The position numbers and the translations under genes were made by a program. 64,000 nucleotides of DNA, taken from positions 58,564-122,563 of the forward strand of contig NZ_JBHEUZ010000016.1 in assembly GCF_041925275.1 (NCBI RefSeq), in the 5' to 3' direction. Position 1 is the first letter of the stretch. Each line of letters begins with the position of its first letter. Shown here piece by piece: positions 36,301 through 44,058 of the stretch. The DNA is from Parapedobacter pyrenivorans_A. GTDB taxonomy: Bacteria > Bacteroidota > Bacteroidia > Sphingobacteriales > Sphingobacteriaceae. Under the pieces are notes generated by a model. That model was not told where the DNA came from, ran no database searches, and was given only the letters and a program-made list of their open reading frames with translations.

Positions 36301-36326
36301 AAATTGTTGCTTTTTTGGTAATTCAT
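33297..36326 (-). CDS. DUF2723 / GT117-type membrane glycosyltransferase, copy 2
   Basis: 1009 residues. About a dozen transmembrane helices fill residues 8-600, with the GT-C-like first outer loop TASWWDTGEFIA (Asp34, Glu37) expected to carry the catalytic acid. The conserved NQSPLQPRERDYAYVGSFYAFAIW segment marks the DUF2723 family, and the C-terminal third is a soluble region with helical repeats. CAZy groups these proteins in GT117, viewed as O-mannosyltransferase-like enzymes of Bacteroidota. It is closely related to its 1009-residue neighbour upstream; the stop overlaps the start of the Ycf48-like gene. Confidence 0.8.
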   Translation of the reverse strand: MNYQKSNNFIGWLCGVMATATYVLTMEPTASWWDTGEFIAAAYRMQIVHQPGAPLFLMLQNLFANLAMGNPARIAYWMNFGSALTSGLTIVFLFWTITALVRKLVCKPGSAPASVQLAQIMGAGFVGAMAYAFTDSFWFSAVESEVYAWSSLCTAVVFWAILKWEARADEQGADRWLVLIAYIMGLSIGVHLLNLLTIPVLALVVYFRRTSRATVGGATKALLVGCAILAFILWGVIQYMVKFAAYTDLFFVNTLGLGFGAGAVAFAVLLIGSIAYGIWYAIRKVKPLLHIALVCLGFIVFGYGSFAMVLIRANAHPSLNNSAPDDMFSFLWYLNRGQFGSEPLVNGPFFDSKVVDIERGPNEYRKGMAKYELAGTADRAVHDRTTLFPRVYSNRDSHPFAYRLWLGLGEGEQPRFAENLKFLFTYQFGHMYWRYFLWNFAGRQNDMEARFAGRTEGNWASGITPIDQLRLGGQAALPQAARSDPSRNTYYFLPLALGLIGLVWQVRRSRKDAAVIGLLFFFTGLAIVLYLNQSPLQPRERDYAYVGSFYAFAIWIGMGVVGLAEALRTRFRTRMAVPVAMVVSCMVAPVLLGYQNWDDHDRSDRYMARDMARNYLESCAPNAILFTYIDNDTFPLWYLQEVEGVRTDVRVINLSLLGMDWAVDQLKFPVNDAPALPLTIEDRQYVKGTRDYLYYHDYGIQDSVELQKILALLLSDNPADQLQYADGSSRNFLPTKRFQLAVDRQQVVANDVVPSAWQDRVVDTMEWTYNQDIVTRAELVMMDVLVHNNWERPVYFAFTVPESQRLGLEDYLVSEGFALRLMPVNAGSGGEAHARLVNTEATYGAIMHKYRWGNMNDATYLDPTSRGMVGETVKVFSDTAEMLIAEGNTEAARDIVNRAVTVLPTHIGHVDIAVRYPVLADQLYALGETDKANVLVDRNQRFLAEQLAYYADIAETHRLGRSEEMGISNSLYALQQFAHATAMRGEEKRYQQLQSLFDNYRQLFFGGQS

Positions 36327-36335
36327 TGCTTACGA

Positions 36336-36366
36336 TGGTCGTTTATCGCTTAAAGATAAACGGCCA
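36336..36366 (-). promoter_or_regulatory. Intercistronic hairpin between the GT117 paralogues
   Basis: A 12-bp stem with one G-T pair (arms 36336-36347 and 36355-36366, core CGTTTATC/GATAAACG) lies 10 bases before the ATG of the second paralogue. There is no T-run, so it could affect mRNA stability or translation of the second gene. Confidence 0.4.
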
Positions 36367-36444
36367 AGCCGAATTACACGCCATCCGAATCGGATTTTAA
36401 CAAAATTTAACACACCATGGAGCAACCGGCCAATGTCGTACGCA

Positions 36445-39400
36445 CTACGGATTGGCGGTTGGCATCCCGCCGAAGAACTGCGCTTCGAACTGGCCGAAGA
36501 TACCCGATACGCGGGTCGCCAGCTCCTCCTGCCCGTGTTCCTTGGCTGCTGCCGAAAACCGGTTCAACGTAAACATGCTGTATTGGATGTTCTGCATCTC
36601 AAGGTTGGGTTTGGTCTCGGCAATCGCGGCGTAATACCGGAGCTGTTCCTCCAGGTAGTCGACATTACGTTCAATCAGTGCGTTCGCCTTTTCGGTCTCG
36701 CCGACCGCGTACAGATTCTCGGCAACGAACGAATAACCGTAAGCATCCATGATACGATAGATACGGGTCGGCATGTTTTCGAGGGCATTGTTCAGCAATT
36801 CCTTCGCTTGCTCGGTTTTGCCGGCAGCAATAAGTGCCTCTGCCGGTGCGGCATAGATGTTATTCAATATCAAACTGATCATCCGGTACGATTCGGGATC
36901 GATATAGGAAGCGCTTCCGATATTGCCCCACGCATATTTATTCATCGCATGGTCATAAATGGCATCCGCGTTGACCAGTCCCTGTGGCGTATTCGGCTGC
37001 ATGTTTATGGGCATCAACCGAAGGGCAAAACCTTCCGAAACCAGGTAGTTGTCCAGTCCCATGAAATTCTCACTGGGCACCGTGGTGGCGAAGTAAACCG
37101 GCCGTTCCCAATTGTTATTGACCAAAAGGGCCATGATGGCCAGTTCCGCGCGCGACACATAATTGCGGTTGTATGTCCACTCCATGGCATCCGCAATACT
37201 GTCTTGCCACATTTCCGGCACCACCTGATTGCGAATCACCGCGTCTTTGTCGATCGTCAATTTCAAGTTCTTCGTCGGCAAAAAGTTTTCCGGCTGTTCG
37301 CCCTGCATCGGTCGTTTATCGTTGGGATTATCCGACAGCATGAGAGCAACGATATTTTTCAGTTCCACCGCTCCGGGAATACTAGCATCTTGATAATAGA
37401 TGACATCCCGCACCCCCTTCACATATTTCTCCTCCGGAATATGGATGGGGAGTCCATCAGCTTCGTTCACCTTCTTGGTCATTTGCCGCACATACCAATC
37501 GGCACTCAATAAACTCAGGTTTACCACGCGTACGTCCGGCCGAACATTTTCCACCTCCTGCACATACCATAACGGGTAGGTATCGTTATCGCCATAGGTA
37601 AATAAAATAGCATTGGGCGCACACGATTCCAAGTAATCCTTGGCAATATCCCGGGCGAGGAATTTCTGCGAACGGTCGTGATCATCCCACCCTTCCTTGG
37701 CAAGGATTACCGGTCCGGCCAGCAAGCCGATGGCGGTGGCTATACTGGCGGCAACCTTGGCATCCAGCTTTTTCAGCCATTCACTGATACCGACCACGCC
37801 CAGCCCTACCCAAATGGTAAACGCATAGAACGACCCGGCATACGCATAATCCCGCTCACGCGGCTGCAGCGGATTTTGGTTGAGGTAAAGTACGATAGCC
37901 AACCCTGTGAAGAAAAACAGCAGGCCCACCACACCTGCGTCCTTCTGGCGACGCTTGAAGTGCCAGAACGCCCCGATCAGCCCCAAAATAAGCGGAAGGA
38001 AATAATATCGATTACGCGATGGATCGGTCTTCAACGATTCGGGCAACGCATCCTGGCCGCCCACGTGCAATTGATCGATTAATTTGATACCGCTGATCCA
38101 ATTGCCCGACGTTAAATCGCCGTGGCCCTGCTGGTCATTCTGCCGGCCCACGAAATTCCACAGGAAATACCTGCCATACATATGCCCCACTTGGTAGCTG
38201 AAGAAGAACCGAAGGTTATCGCCGAAGGTCGGCTGTTCATTCTCACCCAAATTGAGGTAGTTGCGGTAATACTGTTGGTGCGACGCTTCCCGGCTGCTGT
38301 GGATACGCGGGAATATCGTTTCCCGGTCGTACACATAGTCGAAGTTGCGGCCAGCCACTTCGTACTTCGCGGCCCCCTTACGGTAAATATCACCACCATA
38401 GTTGATATCGACGGGCCGCGCATCGAAATAGGGCCCTTTTACAAGCGGGCTATCGCCATATTGCTCACGGTTGAGGTAGCTGAGGAATGAAAACGCATTG
38501 TCCGGATCGCTGTTATTCAATGTCGGGTCTGCCTTCGCCCGGATGAGGATCATGGTGAACGAGCTGTAACCGAAAGCAATGAATGCGAACGACAACAGGA
38601 TGATGTTGAGCAACGGCTTAGCCTGTTTGATGGAATACCATATCCCGTACGCGGTACCGCCTACTACCAGCAACGCAAATACCACCACGCCCGTGCCGAA
38701 GCCCATACCCAACGTATTTACGAAAAACAGGTCGAAGTAGGCAGCAAACTTAATAAGGTATTGGATAATGCCCCAGAGAACCACGGCCACCACCACGCAG
38801 CCAATAAGCAACGCCTTGATGGCACCCCCGCTCGTTGCTTGCGTGGTGCGCCGGAAATAGATAACCAATGCAATGGCCGGAATGGCCAACAAGTTCAACA
38901 AATGAACGCCTATGGAAAGGCCCATGATGTAAGCGATAAACAACAACCACCGATCCGCCCGGGGTTCATCGGCATGGGCTTCCCATTTCAGGATGGCCCA
39001 GAATACCACCGCGGTGCACAGCGATGACATGGCATAAACTTCCGACTCGACCGCCGAGAACCAAAAGGTATCCGTAAAGGTATACGCCAATGCACCGACC
39101 GCACCAGCGCCCATGATCTGGATCAATCCGCCTTGCGAAAGTACTGTGTCAGGTTTCCAAAGCACCTTGCGTGCCAGGGCGGTGATGGTCCAAAACAAAA
39201 ATAGGATGGTCAATCCGCTGGACACCGCCGAGCCAATGTTCATCCAATAGGCGATGCGTTCGGTATTGCCAAAGGCCAGGTTGGAAAAAACGTTCTGCAG
39301 CATCAAAAACAAGGGCGCACCCGGCTGGTGCACAATCTGCATCTTATAAGCTGAAGCAATAAACTCACCTGTATCCCAGAAACTGGTGGTGCGCTCCACC

Positions 39401-39474
39401 GTCATTACATAGACCGCGGTGGCTATCAATCCACATGCCCAGCCCAAAATGTTGTTGATTTTATTATAGTTCAT
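36445..39474 (-). CDS. DUF2723 / GT117-type membrane glycosyltransferase, copy 1
   Basis: 1009 residues, same layout as the downstream copy: a first helix, the loop TTSFWDTGEFIA (Asp34, Glu37), HQPGAPLFLMLQN, many further helices, NQNPLQPRERDYAYAGSFYAF near 480, and a soluble C-terminal third. It probably transfers a lipid-linked sugar to exported proteins in the periplasm (family-based). N-terminal halves of the two copies are nearly colinear while loops such as NPARIAYWMNFGSALTS/NTERIAYWMNIGSAVSS differ slightly, indicating an older tandem duplication. It is transcribed away from tRNA-Gln; a TATTTTCG box lies in the 200-base divergent gap, one mismatch from consensus. Confidence 0.82.
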   Translation of the reverse strand: MNYNKINNILGWACGLIATAVYVMTVERTTSFWDTGEFIASAYKMQIVHQPGAPLFLMLQNVFSNLAFGNTERIAYWMNIGSAVSSGLTILFLFWTITALARKVLWKPDTVLSQGGLIQIMGAGAVGALAYTFTDTFWFSAVESEVYAMSSLCTAVVFWAILKWEAHADEPRADRWLLFIAYIMGLSIGVHLLNLLAIPAIALVIYFRRTTQATSGGAIKALLIGCVVVAVVLWGIIQYLIKFAAYFDLFFVNTLGMGFGTGVVVFALLVVGGTAYGIWYSIKQAKPLLNIILLSFAFIAFGYSSFTMILIRAKADPTLNNSDPDNAFSFLSYLNREQYGDSPLVKGPYFDARPVDINYGGDIYRKGAAKYEVAGRNFDYVYDRETIFPRIHSSREASHQQYYRNYLNLGENEQPTFGDNLRFFFSYQVGHMYGRYFLWNFVGRQNDQQGHGDLTSGNWISGIKLIDQLHVGGQDALPESLKTDPSRNRYYFLPLILGLIGAFWHFKRRQKDAGVVGLLFFFTGLAIVLYLNQNPLQPRERDYAYAGSFYAFTIWVGLGVVGISEWLKKLDAKVAASIATAIGLLAGPVILAKEGWDDHDRSQKFLARDIAKDYLESCAPNAILFTYGDNDTYPLWYVQEVENVRPDVRVVNLSLLSADWYVRQMTKKVNEADGLPIHIPEEKYVKGVRDVIYYQDASIPGAVELKNIVALMLSDNPNDKRPMQGEQPENFLPTKNLKLTIDKDAVIRNQVVPEMWQDSIADAMEWTYNRNYVSRAELAIMALLVNNNWERPVYFATTVPSENFMGLDNYLVSEGFALRLMPINMQPNTPQGLVNADAIYDHAMNKYAWGNIGSASYIDPESYRMISLILNNIYAAPAEALIAAGKTEQAKELLNNALENMPTRIYRIMDAYGYSFVAENLYAVGETEKANALIERNVDYLEEQLRYYAAIAETKPNLEMQNIQYSMFTLNRFSAAAKEHGQEELATRVSGIFGQFEAQFFGGMPTANP

Positions 39475-39606
39475 AACGTTTTTTCGCGTACGTTCCCTGT
39501 AAATTCACGCCCCGAAAATAAAGAATAGTACGATAACAGCGACATAATATTTAGATTTTTAACACATTGCACATACAATCAATGCTTTCCACTAAAAAAT
39601 AAAATA

Positions 39607-39640
39607 TTTTTGCATTAATTATTCCATCCTCCTATATTTG
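39607..39640 (+). promoter_or_regulatory. Promoter of tRNA-Gln
   Basis: A TTTTTG element ending at 39612, a 20-base spacer and TATATTTG (39633-39640) match the Bacteroidota promoter form, 36 bases before the tRNA. Confidence 0.6.
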
Positions 39641-39676
39641 CAGACCCATTCGAGAGGGTGGCACAATAGTTCGGAT

Positions 39677-39747
39677 TGCCCGATAGTATAATGGTAGTAC
39701 GACAGATTTTGGTTCTGTTTGTCTAGGTTCGAATCCTGGTCGGGCAA
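39677..39747 (+). tRNA. tRNA-Gln (anticodon TTG)
   Basis: The full cloverleaf can be folded by eye: acceptor TGCCCGA/TCGGGCA, D-arm with GTATAATGGTAGTAC, anticodon stem ACAGA/TCTGT with a 7-base loop TTTTGGT giving anticodon TTG, a short variable loop, and T-arm CTAGG/CCTGG (one T-G pair) with loop TTCGAAT. Discriminator A; CCA is not encoded. A promoter lies upstream and a terminator directly downstream. Confidence 0.96.
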
Positions 39748-39750
39748 CAA

Positions 39751-39790
39751 AAAAAATTACGGATTGTCAGTTGGCAATCCGTAATTTTTT
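39751..39790 (+). terminator. Terminator after tRNA-Gln
   Basis: A perfect 16-bp stem, AAAAAATTACGGATTG with CAATCCGTAATTTTTT, 8-base loop, starts 4 bases past the tRNA. Its T6 run makes it a strong intrinsic terminator. It rules out a prs start at the in-frame TTG 39771. Confidence 0.93.
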
Positions 39791-39860
39791 AAAGTATATT
39801 TATCGCACGAATAGTACAACACCCCAGTCCATTGCTAACCCACAAAATAACAACAACGCC

Positions 39861-40805
39861 ATGCCATTGCAATTCAATCCGGTGAAGCTTTTTTCGGGCA
39901 CCGGTACGACAGAATTAGCCAAGAAAATAGCCACTGCTTACGGCAAAGACCTCGGCGAAATGACCGTCTCGTGTTTCAGCGACGGCGAAATCCAGCCCTT
40001 TTACAATGAATCTGTCCGCGGGTGCGACGTATTCCTCATCCAATCGACCAACCAGCCAAGCGACAACCTTTTCGAGTTGCTACTCATGATCGATGCCGCA
40101 AAACGGGCCTCGGCGCATTACATCACCGCGGTGGTACCTTACTTCGGGTTTGCCCGCCAGGACCGCAAAGACAAGCCCCGCGTGGCCATCGGAGCAAAAA
40201 TGATCGCCAACCTCATCACGGCTGCCGGCGCCCACCGCTTCATGACCATGGATCTCCATGCCGCACAGATTCAGGGTTTCTTCGATATCCCTGTAGACCA
40301 CCTCGATGCCTCGGTTATTTTCGTGCCGCATATCAAATCGCTCAATCTGCCAAACCTCACCATTGCGTCACCCGACATGGGTGGCTCATACCGGGCCCGT
40401 ACGTTCGCGAAATATTTCAATGCCGAAGTAGTCATCTGCGACAAGCAGCGTAAACGGGCCAATGAAATCGAATCCATGTCGATCATCGGCGATGTGGCTG
40501 GTCAGGACATCGTATTGATTGACGACATCTGCGATACGGCACGCACCCTGTCCAAAGCGGCATCGCTCATCATGGAAAATGGTGCGGCCAGCGTACGTGC
40601 CGTGTGCACCCACCCTGTCCTGTCGGGCGATGCGTATGACACCATTGAAAAATCAGCGTTGACGGAGCTGATTGTTACGGATACCATTCCGTTGAAACGC
40701 CAAAGCGATAAAATCAAAGTGCTTTCTACCGCAGGCTTGTTTGCCAATGCTATCAAAAACGTTAACGAGCACGGGTCTATCAGCGATTTGTTTAAAGTGG
40801 ATTAA
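39861..40805 (+). CDS. prs: Ribose-phosphate pyrophosphokinase (PRPP synthase)
   Basis: 314 residues from ATG 39861 (MPLQFNPVKLFSG), chosen because longer readings would start inside the tRNA terminator. Motifs: KLFSGTGTTELAKKIA, FSDGEIQPFYNESVRGCDVFLIQSTN near 34-60, ARQDRKDKPRVAIGAK near 97, and the PRPP-binding DIVLIDDICDTARTLSKAA near 215. It makes PRPP from ribose-5-phosphate and ATP for nucleotide, His, Trp and NAD synthesis in the cytosol. It precedes rplY, as often seen in bacteria. Its own promoter is not clear; TATATTTA at 39795-39802 is one mismatch from consensus. Confidence 0.95.
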   Translation: MPLQFNPVKLFSGTGTTELAKKIATAYGKDLGEMTVSCFSDGEIQPFYNESVRGCDVFLIQSTNQPSDNLFELLLMIDAAKRASAHYITAVVPYFGFARQDRKDKPRVAIGAKMIANLITAAGAHRFMTMDLHAAQIQGFFDIPVDHLDASVIFVPHIKSLNLPNLTIASPDMGGSYRARTFAKYFNAEVVICDKQRKRANEIESMSIIGDVAGQDIVLIDDICDTARTLSKAASLIMENGAASVRAVCTHPVLSGDAYDTIEKSALTELIVTDTIPLKRQSDKIKVLSTAGLFANAIKNVNEHGSISDLFKVD

Positions 40806-40845
40806 AGAATCAGCGCGTTCATTTCCAATAACTAAAAATATTGCA

Positions 40846-40853
40846 TACCTTTG
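40846..40853 (+). promoter_or_regulatory. Candidate -7 box for rplY
   Basis: TACCTTTG matches TAnnTTTG and lies 36 bases before the rplY ATG, in the 84-base gap after prs. Confidence 0.45.
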
Positions 40854-40889
40854 CGGCCTTAATTTTTACAAAAAATAATTCAATCAAAA

Positions 40890-41474
40890 ATGAAATCAAT
40901 TGCTATTAGCGGTTCTCTGAGAGAGAACGTAGGGAAACGAGACTCGAAGGAGCTGCGTTACCAAGGCAAGGTACCCGCAGTACTCTACGGTGGTAAAGAA
41001 CAGTACCACTTTTCCGTGTCCGCAACTGATTTGAAGCCGGTTATTTACACGCCGGACGTTCATTTCATCGAACTGGATATAGACGGAAAGAAATTCCAAG
41101 CTATCCTCCAAGAAGCCCAATTTCATCCGCTTACGGACCTAGTGCGCCACGTCGACTTCCTCGAACTTAACGACAGCAAAGAAGTAGCGTTGAACATTCC
41201 CATTAAACTTACCGGCACTTCTCCTGGTGTGAAGGCCGGAGGCAAATTGGTACAGAAGCTCCGTAGCCTACGGGTTAAAGCGCTACCCGGCGATCTACCA
41301 CAGTACATCGAGGTGGGCCTAGAATCCCTTGAGGTAGGTAGCTCCGTGCGCGTGGCTGATGTGAAAATTGAAAACGGGAAGATTCGCAACAACAGCGACG
41401 ACACGATTGTTTCGGTCATCATGTCTCGTGCATTGCGCCAAGCCGAACAAGAAGCCGCTAAGGCCGGCAAATAA
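40890..41474 (+). CDS. rplY: 50S ribosomal protein L25 (Ctc/TL5 form)
   Basis: 194 residues. The N-terminal L25 domain (about 1-90: REN.GKRDSKELRYQGKVPAVLYGG near 8, then LTDLVRHVDFLELN) binds 5S rRNA, and the C-terminal TL5/CTC domain (about 95-185, SLRVKALPGDLPQYIEVGLESLEVGSSVRVADV) is typical of the longer Ctc form. The Lys/Ala-rich tail is disordered. It has its own promoter-like box and ends before a strong terminator. Confidence 0.95.
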   Translation: MKSIAISGSLRENVGKRDSKELRYQGKVPAVLYGGKEQYHFSVSATDLKPVIYTPDVHFIELDIDGKKFQAILQEAQFHPLTDLVRHVDFLELNDSKEVALNIPIKLTGTSPGVKAGGKLVQKLRSLRVKALPGDLPQYIEVGLESLEVGSSVRVADVKIENGKIRNNSDDTIVSVIMSRALRQAEQEAAKAGK

Positions 41475-41497
41475 ATTCGGTTATCCATATCGATTAC

Positions 41498-41537
41498 ATA
41501 AAAAAGCACCGGCAACACAATGCGGGTGCTTTTTTAT
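41498..41537 (+). terminator. Intrinsic terminator after rplY
   Basis: A 13-bp perfect stem ATAAAAAAGCACC / GGTGCTTTTTTAT with a 14-base loop and T6 run. It is 23 bases after the rplY stop and separates it from pth. Confidence 0.9.
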
Positions 41538-41567
41538 GCTTATACCCACCGAAACACCAAATAATTG

Positions 41568-41575
41568 TATGTTTG
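41568..41575 (+). promoter_or_regulatory. -7 box of pth, placing the start site at or near the ATG
   Basis: TATGTTTG matches TAnnTTTG and ends 7 bases before the pth ATG, directly after the rplY terminator. The expected transcription start would fall on or next to the ATG, implying a leaderless or near-leaderless mRNA. No -33 TTG is visible. Confidence 0.5.
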
Positions 41576-41582
41576 CACCCAT

Positions 41583-42152
41583 ATGGCAGCAAAAAAACAG
41601 TTGATCGTTGGCCTCGGCAACATCGGCCAAGAATACGCCGACACTAGGCACAATATTGGCTTCATGATTGCCGATGAGTTGGCTAGAAAGGCTGGTGCCA
41701 CCTTTTCCACCTTGCGGTACGCATATTATACGGAATACCGCCAACGCGGCCATAGTGTATACGTTATCAAGCCCACCACGTATATGAACCTGAGTGGGAA
41801 AGCGGTCAACTATTGGATGCACGAATTGAAAATCCCCCTTCAAGACGTATTGGTCATCGTCGATGAGATAGCTTTGCCGTTCGGCAAGATACGTTTGCGG
41901 GCCAAAGGCAGTAGCGCGGGTCATAACGGATTGAAGAGCATCGAAGCGCTGTGCGGCGGCCAGGGATATCCACGGCTCCGTTTCGGCGTCGGCAGTGATT
42001 TTCCGAAAGGCCGCCAGGCAGATTATGTGCTCAGCGGGTTTGACAATGACGAGCTGGCGGAGCTTCCGGCCTTAATCCATCGCTCCGTCGAAGTGGTCAC
42101 CAGCTTTATCAATATTGGGGTAGAACTAACGATGACCCAATTCAACGGATAA
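41583..42152 (+). CDS. pth: Peptidyl-tRNA hydrolase
   Basis: 189 residues from ATG 41583 (MAAKKQLIVGLGN); an in-frame TTG at 41565 lies within the promoter. The motif LIVGLGNIGQEYADTRHNIGFMIADELA holds the catalytic His (near 26), followed by KPTTYMNLSGKAV near 69, VIVDEIALPFGKIRLRAKGSSAGHNGLKSI near 99-128 and RLRFGVGS. It frees tRNA from stalled peptidyl-tRNA in the cytosol. Length matches the family. Confidence 0.95.
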   Translation: MAAKKQLIVGLGNIGQEYADTRHNIGFMIADELARKAGATFSTLRYAYYTEYRQRGHSVYVIKPTTYMNLSGKAVNYWMHELKIPLQDVLVIVDEIALPFGKIRLRAKGSSAGHNGLKSIEALCGGQGYPRLRFGVGSDFPKGRQADYVLSGFDNDELAELPALIHRSVEVVTSFINIGVELTMTQFNG

Positions 42153-42241
42153 ACCGGACGCCCTCCGCTTAAATCCCATTGCTCACCCTGGTAGACAGCG
42201 AAAAAAACTGACAAAACCGTGTTCATATGCGCCATAATAAG

Positions 42242-42272
42242 TTGCATATAAACGCTAATTTATCTATGTTTG
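42242..42272 (+). promoter_or_regulatory. Promoter of gltA
   Basis: TTG (42242-42244), a 20-base spacer and TATGTTTG (42265-42272) give a full match to the Bacteroidota promoter, 19 bases before the gltA ATG. Confidence 0.65.
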
Positions 42273-42291
42273 CACTTCATCCAAAAAAAAT

Positions 42292-43578
42292 ATGTCAGAA
42301 AAAGCCTCCATCTCGATAAACGGCAAATCTCATGAACTGCCCATTATCACGGGTACAGAAAACGAACAAGCCATCGACATTTCGAAACTGCGTGACGTAT
42401 CGGGAGCGATTACCCTCGACCCAGGCTTTAAAAACACAGGCGCAACAAAAAGTGCCATTACCTTTCTGGATGGTGAGCAGGGTATACTGCATTACCGTGG
42501 ATATCCAATTGAACAGCTGGCAGAGCAGTCGACGTTTTTGGAAGTAGCCTATTTGCTGATATATGGCGATCTGCCCTCGGCCGATACGCTGAAGGACTTC
42601 AGAAGTAAAATCAGTAGGCACACGCTGATCCATGAAGATATGAAGAAATTCTTCGACGGTTTTCCATCGAAGTCTCACCCCATGGGACAGCTTTCCTGCC
42701 TGGTAGGCGCACTTTCGGCCTTTTATCCGGAGTCCCTCGACCCCAATCCCAGCGAGGAGGATGAGAACCTGACAATCATGAAGTTGTTGGCCAAGATGCC
42801 GACCATCGTATCATGGATATATAAGAAATCACTCGGCCACCCGGTCATGTATCCACGGAATGAGCTGAACTACGTGCACAATTTCATGAACATGACGTTC
42901 GGTCAGATTACGGAGGAAACGACCATTGATCCGGCAGTGGTGCGAGCCATGCACAAGCTATTGATCCTGCATGCGGACCATGAGCAAAACTGCTCTACAT
43001 CCACGGTACGTATTGTCGGCTCGTCCAACGCTAACCTATATGCGTCGATATCTGCAGGCATTTCGGCACTCTGGGGGCCGCTGCATGGCGGAGCCAACCA
43101 GGCAGTCATCGAAATGCTCGAAAACATCCGAAACGATGGTGGTAACAGTGCGAAGTGGCTCGCCAAGGCAAAAGACAAAAACGATCCGTTCCGGCTGATG
43201 GGTTTTGGCCACCGGGTGTATAAAAACTTCGACCCACGTGCCAAGATCATCAAGAAAGCGTGCGACGATGTACTTGAGAAACTAGGCATCGACGATCCTG
43301 TATTGGATATCGCCAAAGAACTCGAGGAAGCCGCGTTGAAAGACCAATATTTCGTAGACCGGAAACTATATCCCAACGTCGACTTCTATTCGGGTATCAT
43401 TTACCGGGCATTGGGCTTCCCAACCGACATGTTTACCGTGCTCTTCGCATTGGGCCGCTTACCCGGTTGGATTGCGCAGTGGAAAGAGATGAAGGCCAAC
43501 AAAGAGCCTATCGGACGGCCCCGGCAAATCTATACCGGTAGCACAAAGCGGGATTATGTTCCGCTCGATAAACGATAG
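42292..43578 (+). CDS. gltA: Citrate synthase
   Basis: 428 residues, the length of the Gram-negative hexameric type. Catalytic and signature segments: HADHEQNCSTSTVRIVGSSNANLY near 228, the active-site GFGHRVYKNFDPRAKI near 303 (His) and LYPNVDFYSGIIYRALGFP near 363 (Asp). It condenses acetyl-CoA with oxaloacetate at the entry to the TCA cycle. It has its own clear promoter and is followed 11 bases later by a DUF2200 gene. Confidence 0.97.
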   Translation: MSEKASISINGKSHELPIITGTENEQAIDISKLRDVSGAITLDPGFKNTGATKSAITFLDGEQGILHYRGYPIEQLAEQSTFLEVAYLLIYGDLPSADTLKDFRSKISRHTLIHEDMKKFFDGFPSKSHPMGQLSCLVGALSAFYPESLDPNPSEEDENLTIMKLLAKMPTIVSWIYKKSLGHPVMYPRNELNYVHNFMNMTFGQITEETTIDPAVVRAMHKLLILHADHEQNCSTSTVRIVGSSNANLYASISAGISALWGPLHGGANQAVIEMLENIRNDGGNSAKWLAKAKDKNDPFRLMGFGHRVYKNFDPRAKIIKKACDDVLEKLGIDDPVLDIAKELEEAALKDQYFVDRKLYPNVDFYSGIIYRALGFPTDMFTVLFALGRLPGWIAQWKEMKANKEPIGRPRQIYTGSTKRDYVPLDKR

Positions 43579-43589
43579 CATAAAAAACC

Positions 43590-43955
43590 ATGGCAACGAA
43601 AGCGGAAAATATACGACGGGTGTACAGAATGCCCTTTGCAAGTGTGTACCCGCATTATATCGCCAAAGCCGAAAAAAAGGGTCATACCAAAGCGGAAGTA
43701 GACGAAATCATCTATTGGCTCACAGGCTATGACCAAAGAGCCTTAAAGCAACGTATCGACGATAAAACCGACTTCGAAACGTTTTTCAACGACGCACCGC
43801 AAATCAATCCGAATGCATCAAAAATCACCGGCGTTATATGTGGCTATCGGGTGGAAGAAATCGAAGAGGAGTTGATGCAAAAAATCCGCTATTTAGATAA
43901 GCTGATTGACGAATTGGCCAAAGGAAAGGCCATGGAGAAAATCTTGCGGAAGTAA
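43590..43955 (+). CDS. DUF2200 family protein
   Basis: 121 residues, predicted cytosolic and mostly alpha-helical. The family pattern RVYRMPFASVYPHYIAKAEKKGHTKAEVDEIIYWLTGY near 11 is complete and followed by DFETFFNDAPQINPNASKITGVICGYRVEEIEEELMQKIRYLDKLIDELAKGK. The function of DUF2200 is unknown. It follows gltA by 11 bases and probably shares its transcript. It converges on a T9SS adhesin gene. Confidence 0.85.
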   Translation: MATKAENIRRVYRMPFASVYPHYIAKAEKKGHTKAEVDEIIYWLTGYDQRALKQRIDDKTDFETFFNDAPQINPNASKITGVICGYRVEEIEEELMQKIRYLDKLIDELAKGKAMEKILRK

Positions 43956-44021
43956 GTCCGCTGTCACCACCTGCTTCAGAGCAACTTGGTATCCCCGCCA
44001 ATCCGTTAAGGCCGGTCCATC

Positions 44022-44056
44022 GTCTATTGTTTCACGTCTAGCGTCTCATGTCTCAC
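44022..44056. repeat. Heptamer array GTCTNNT-like, five units
   Basis: Units GTCTATT, GTTTCAC, GTCTAGC, GTCTCAT, GTCTCAC directly abut the stop region of the 3485-codon adhesin gene. The same unit type recurs at 55940-55988 at the end of the second adhesin gene. Confidence 0.85.
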
Positions 44057-44058
44057 AA

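Noticed and set aside
26409..39474. Three proteins of exactly 1009 residues (TPR protein and two GT117 copies) as a possible family
   Set aside because: The TPR protein has no similarity in motif or topology to the GT117 pair; equal length is coincidence for it.
39771..39860. Upstream TTG start that would lengthen prs by 30 residues
   Set aside because: It begins inside the loop of the tRNA-Gln terminator, and family members start at the MPLQFNPVKLFSG-like position.
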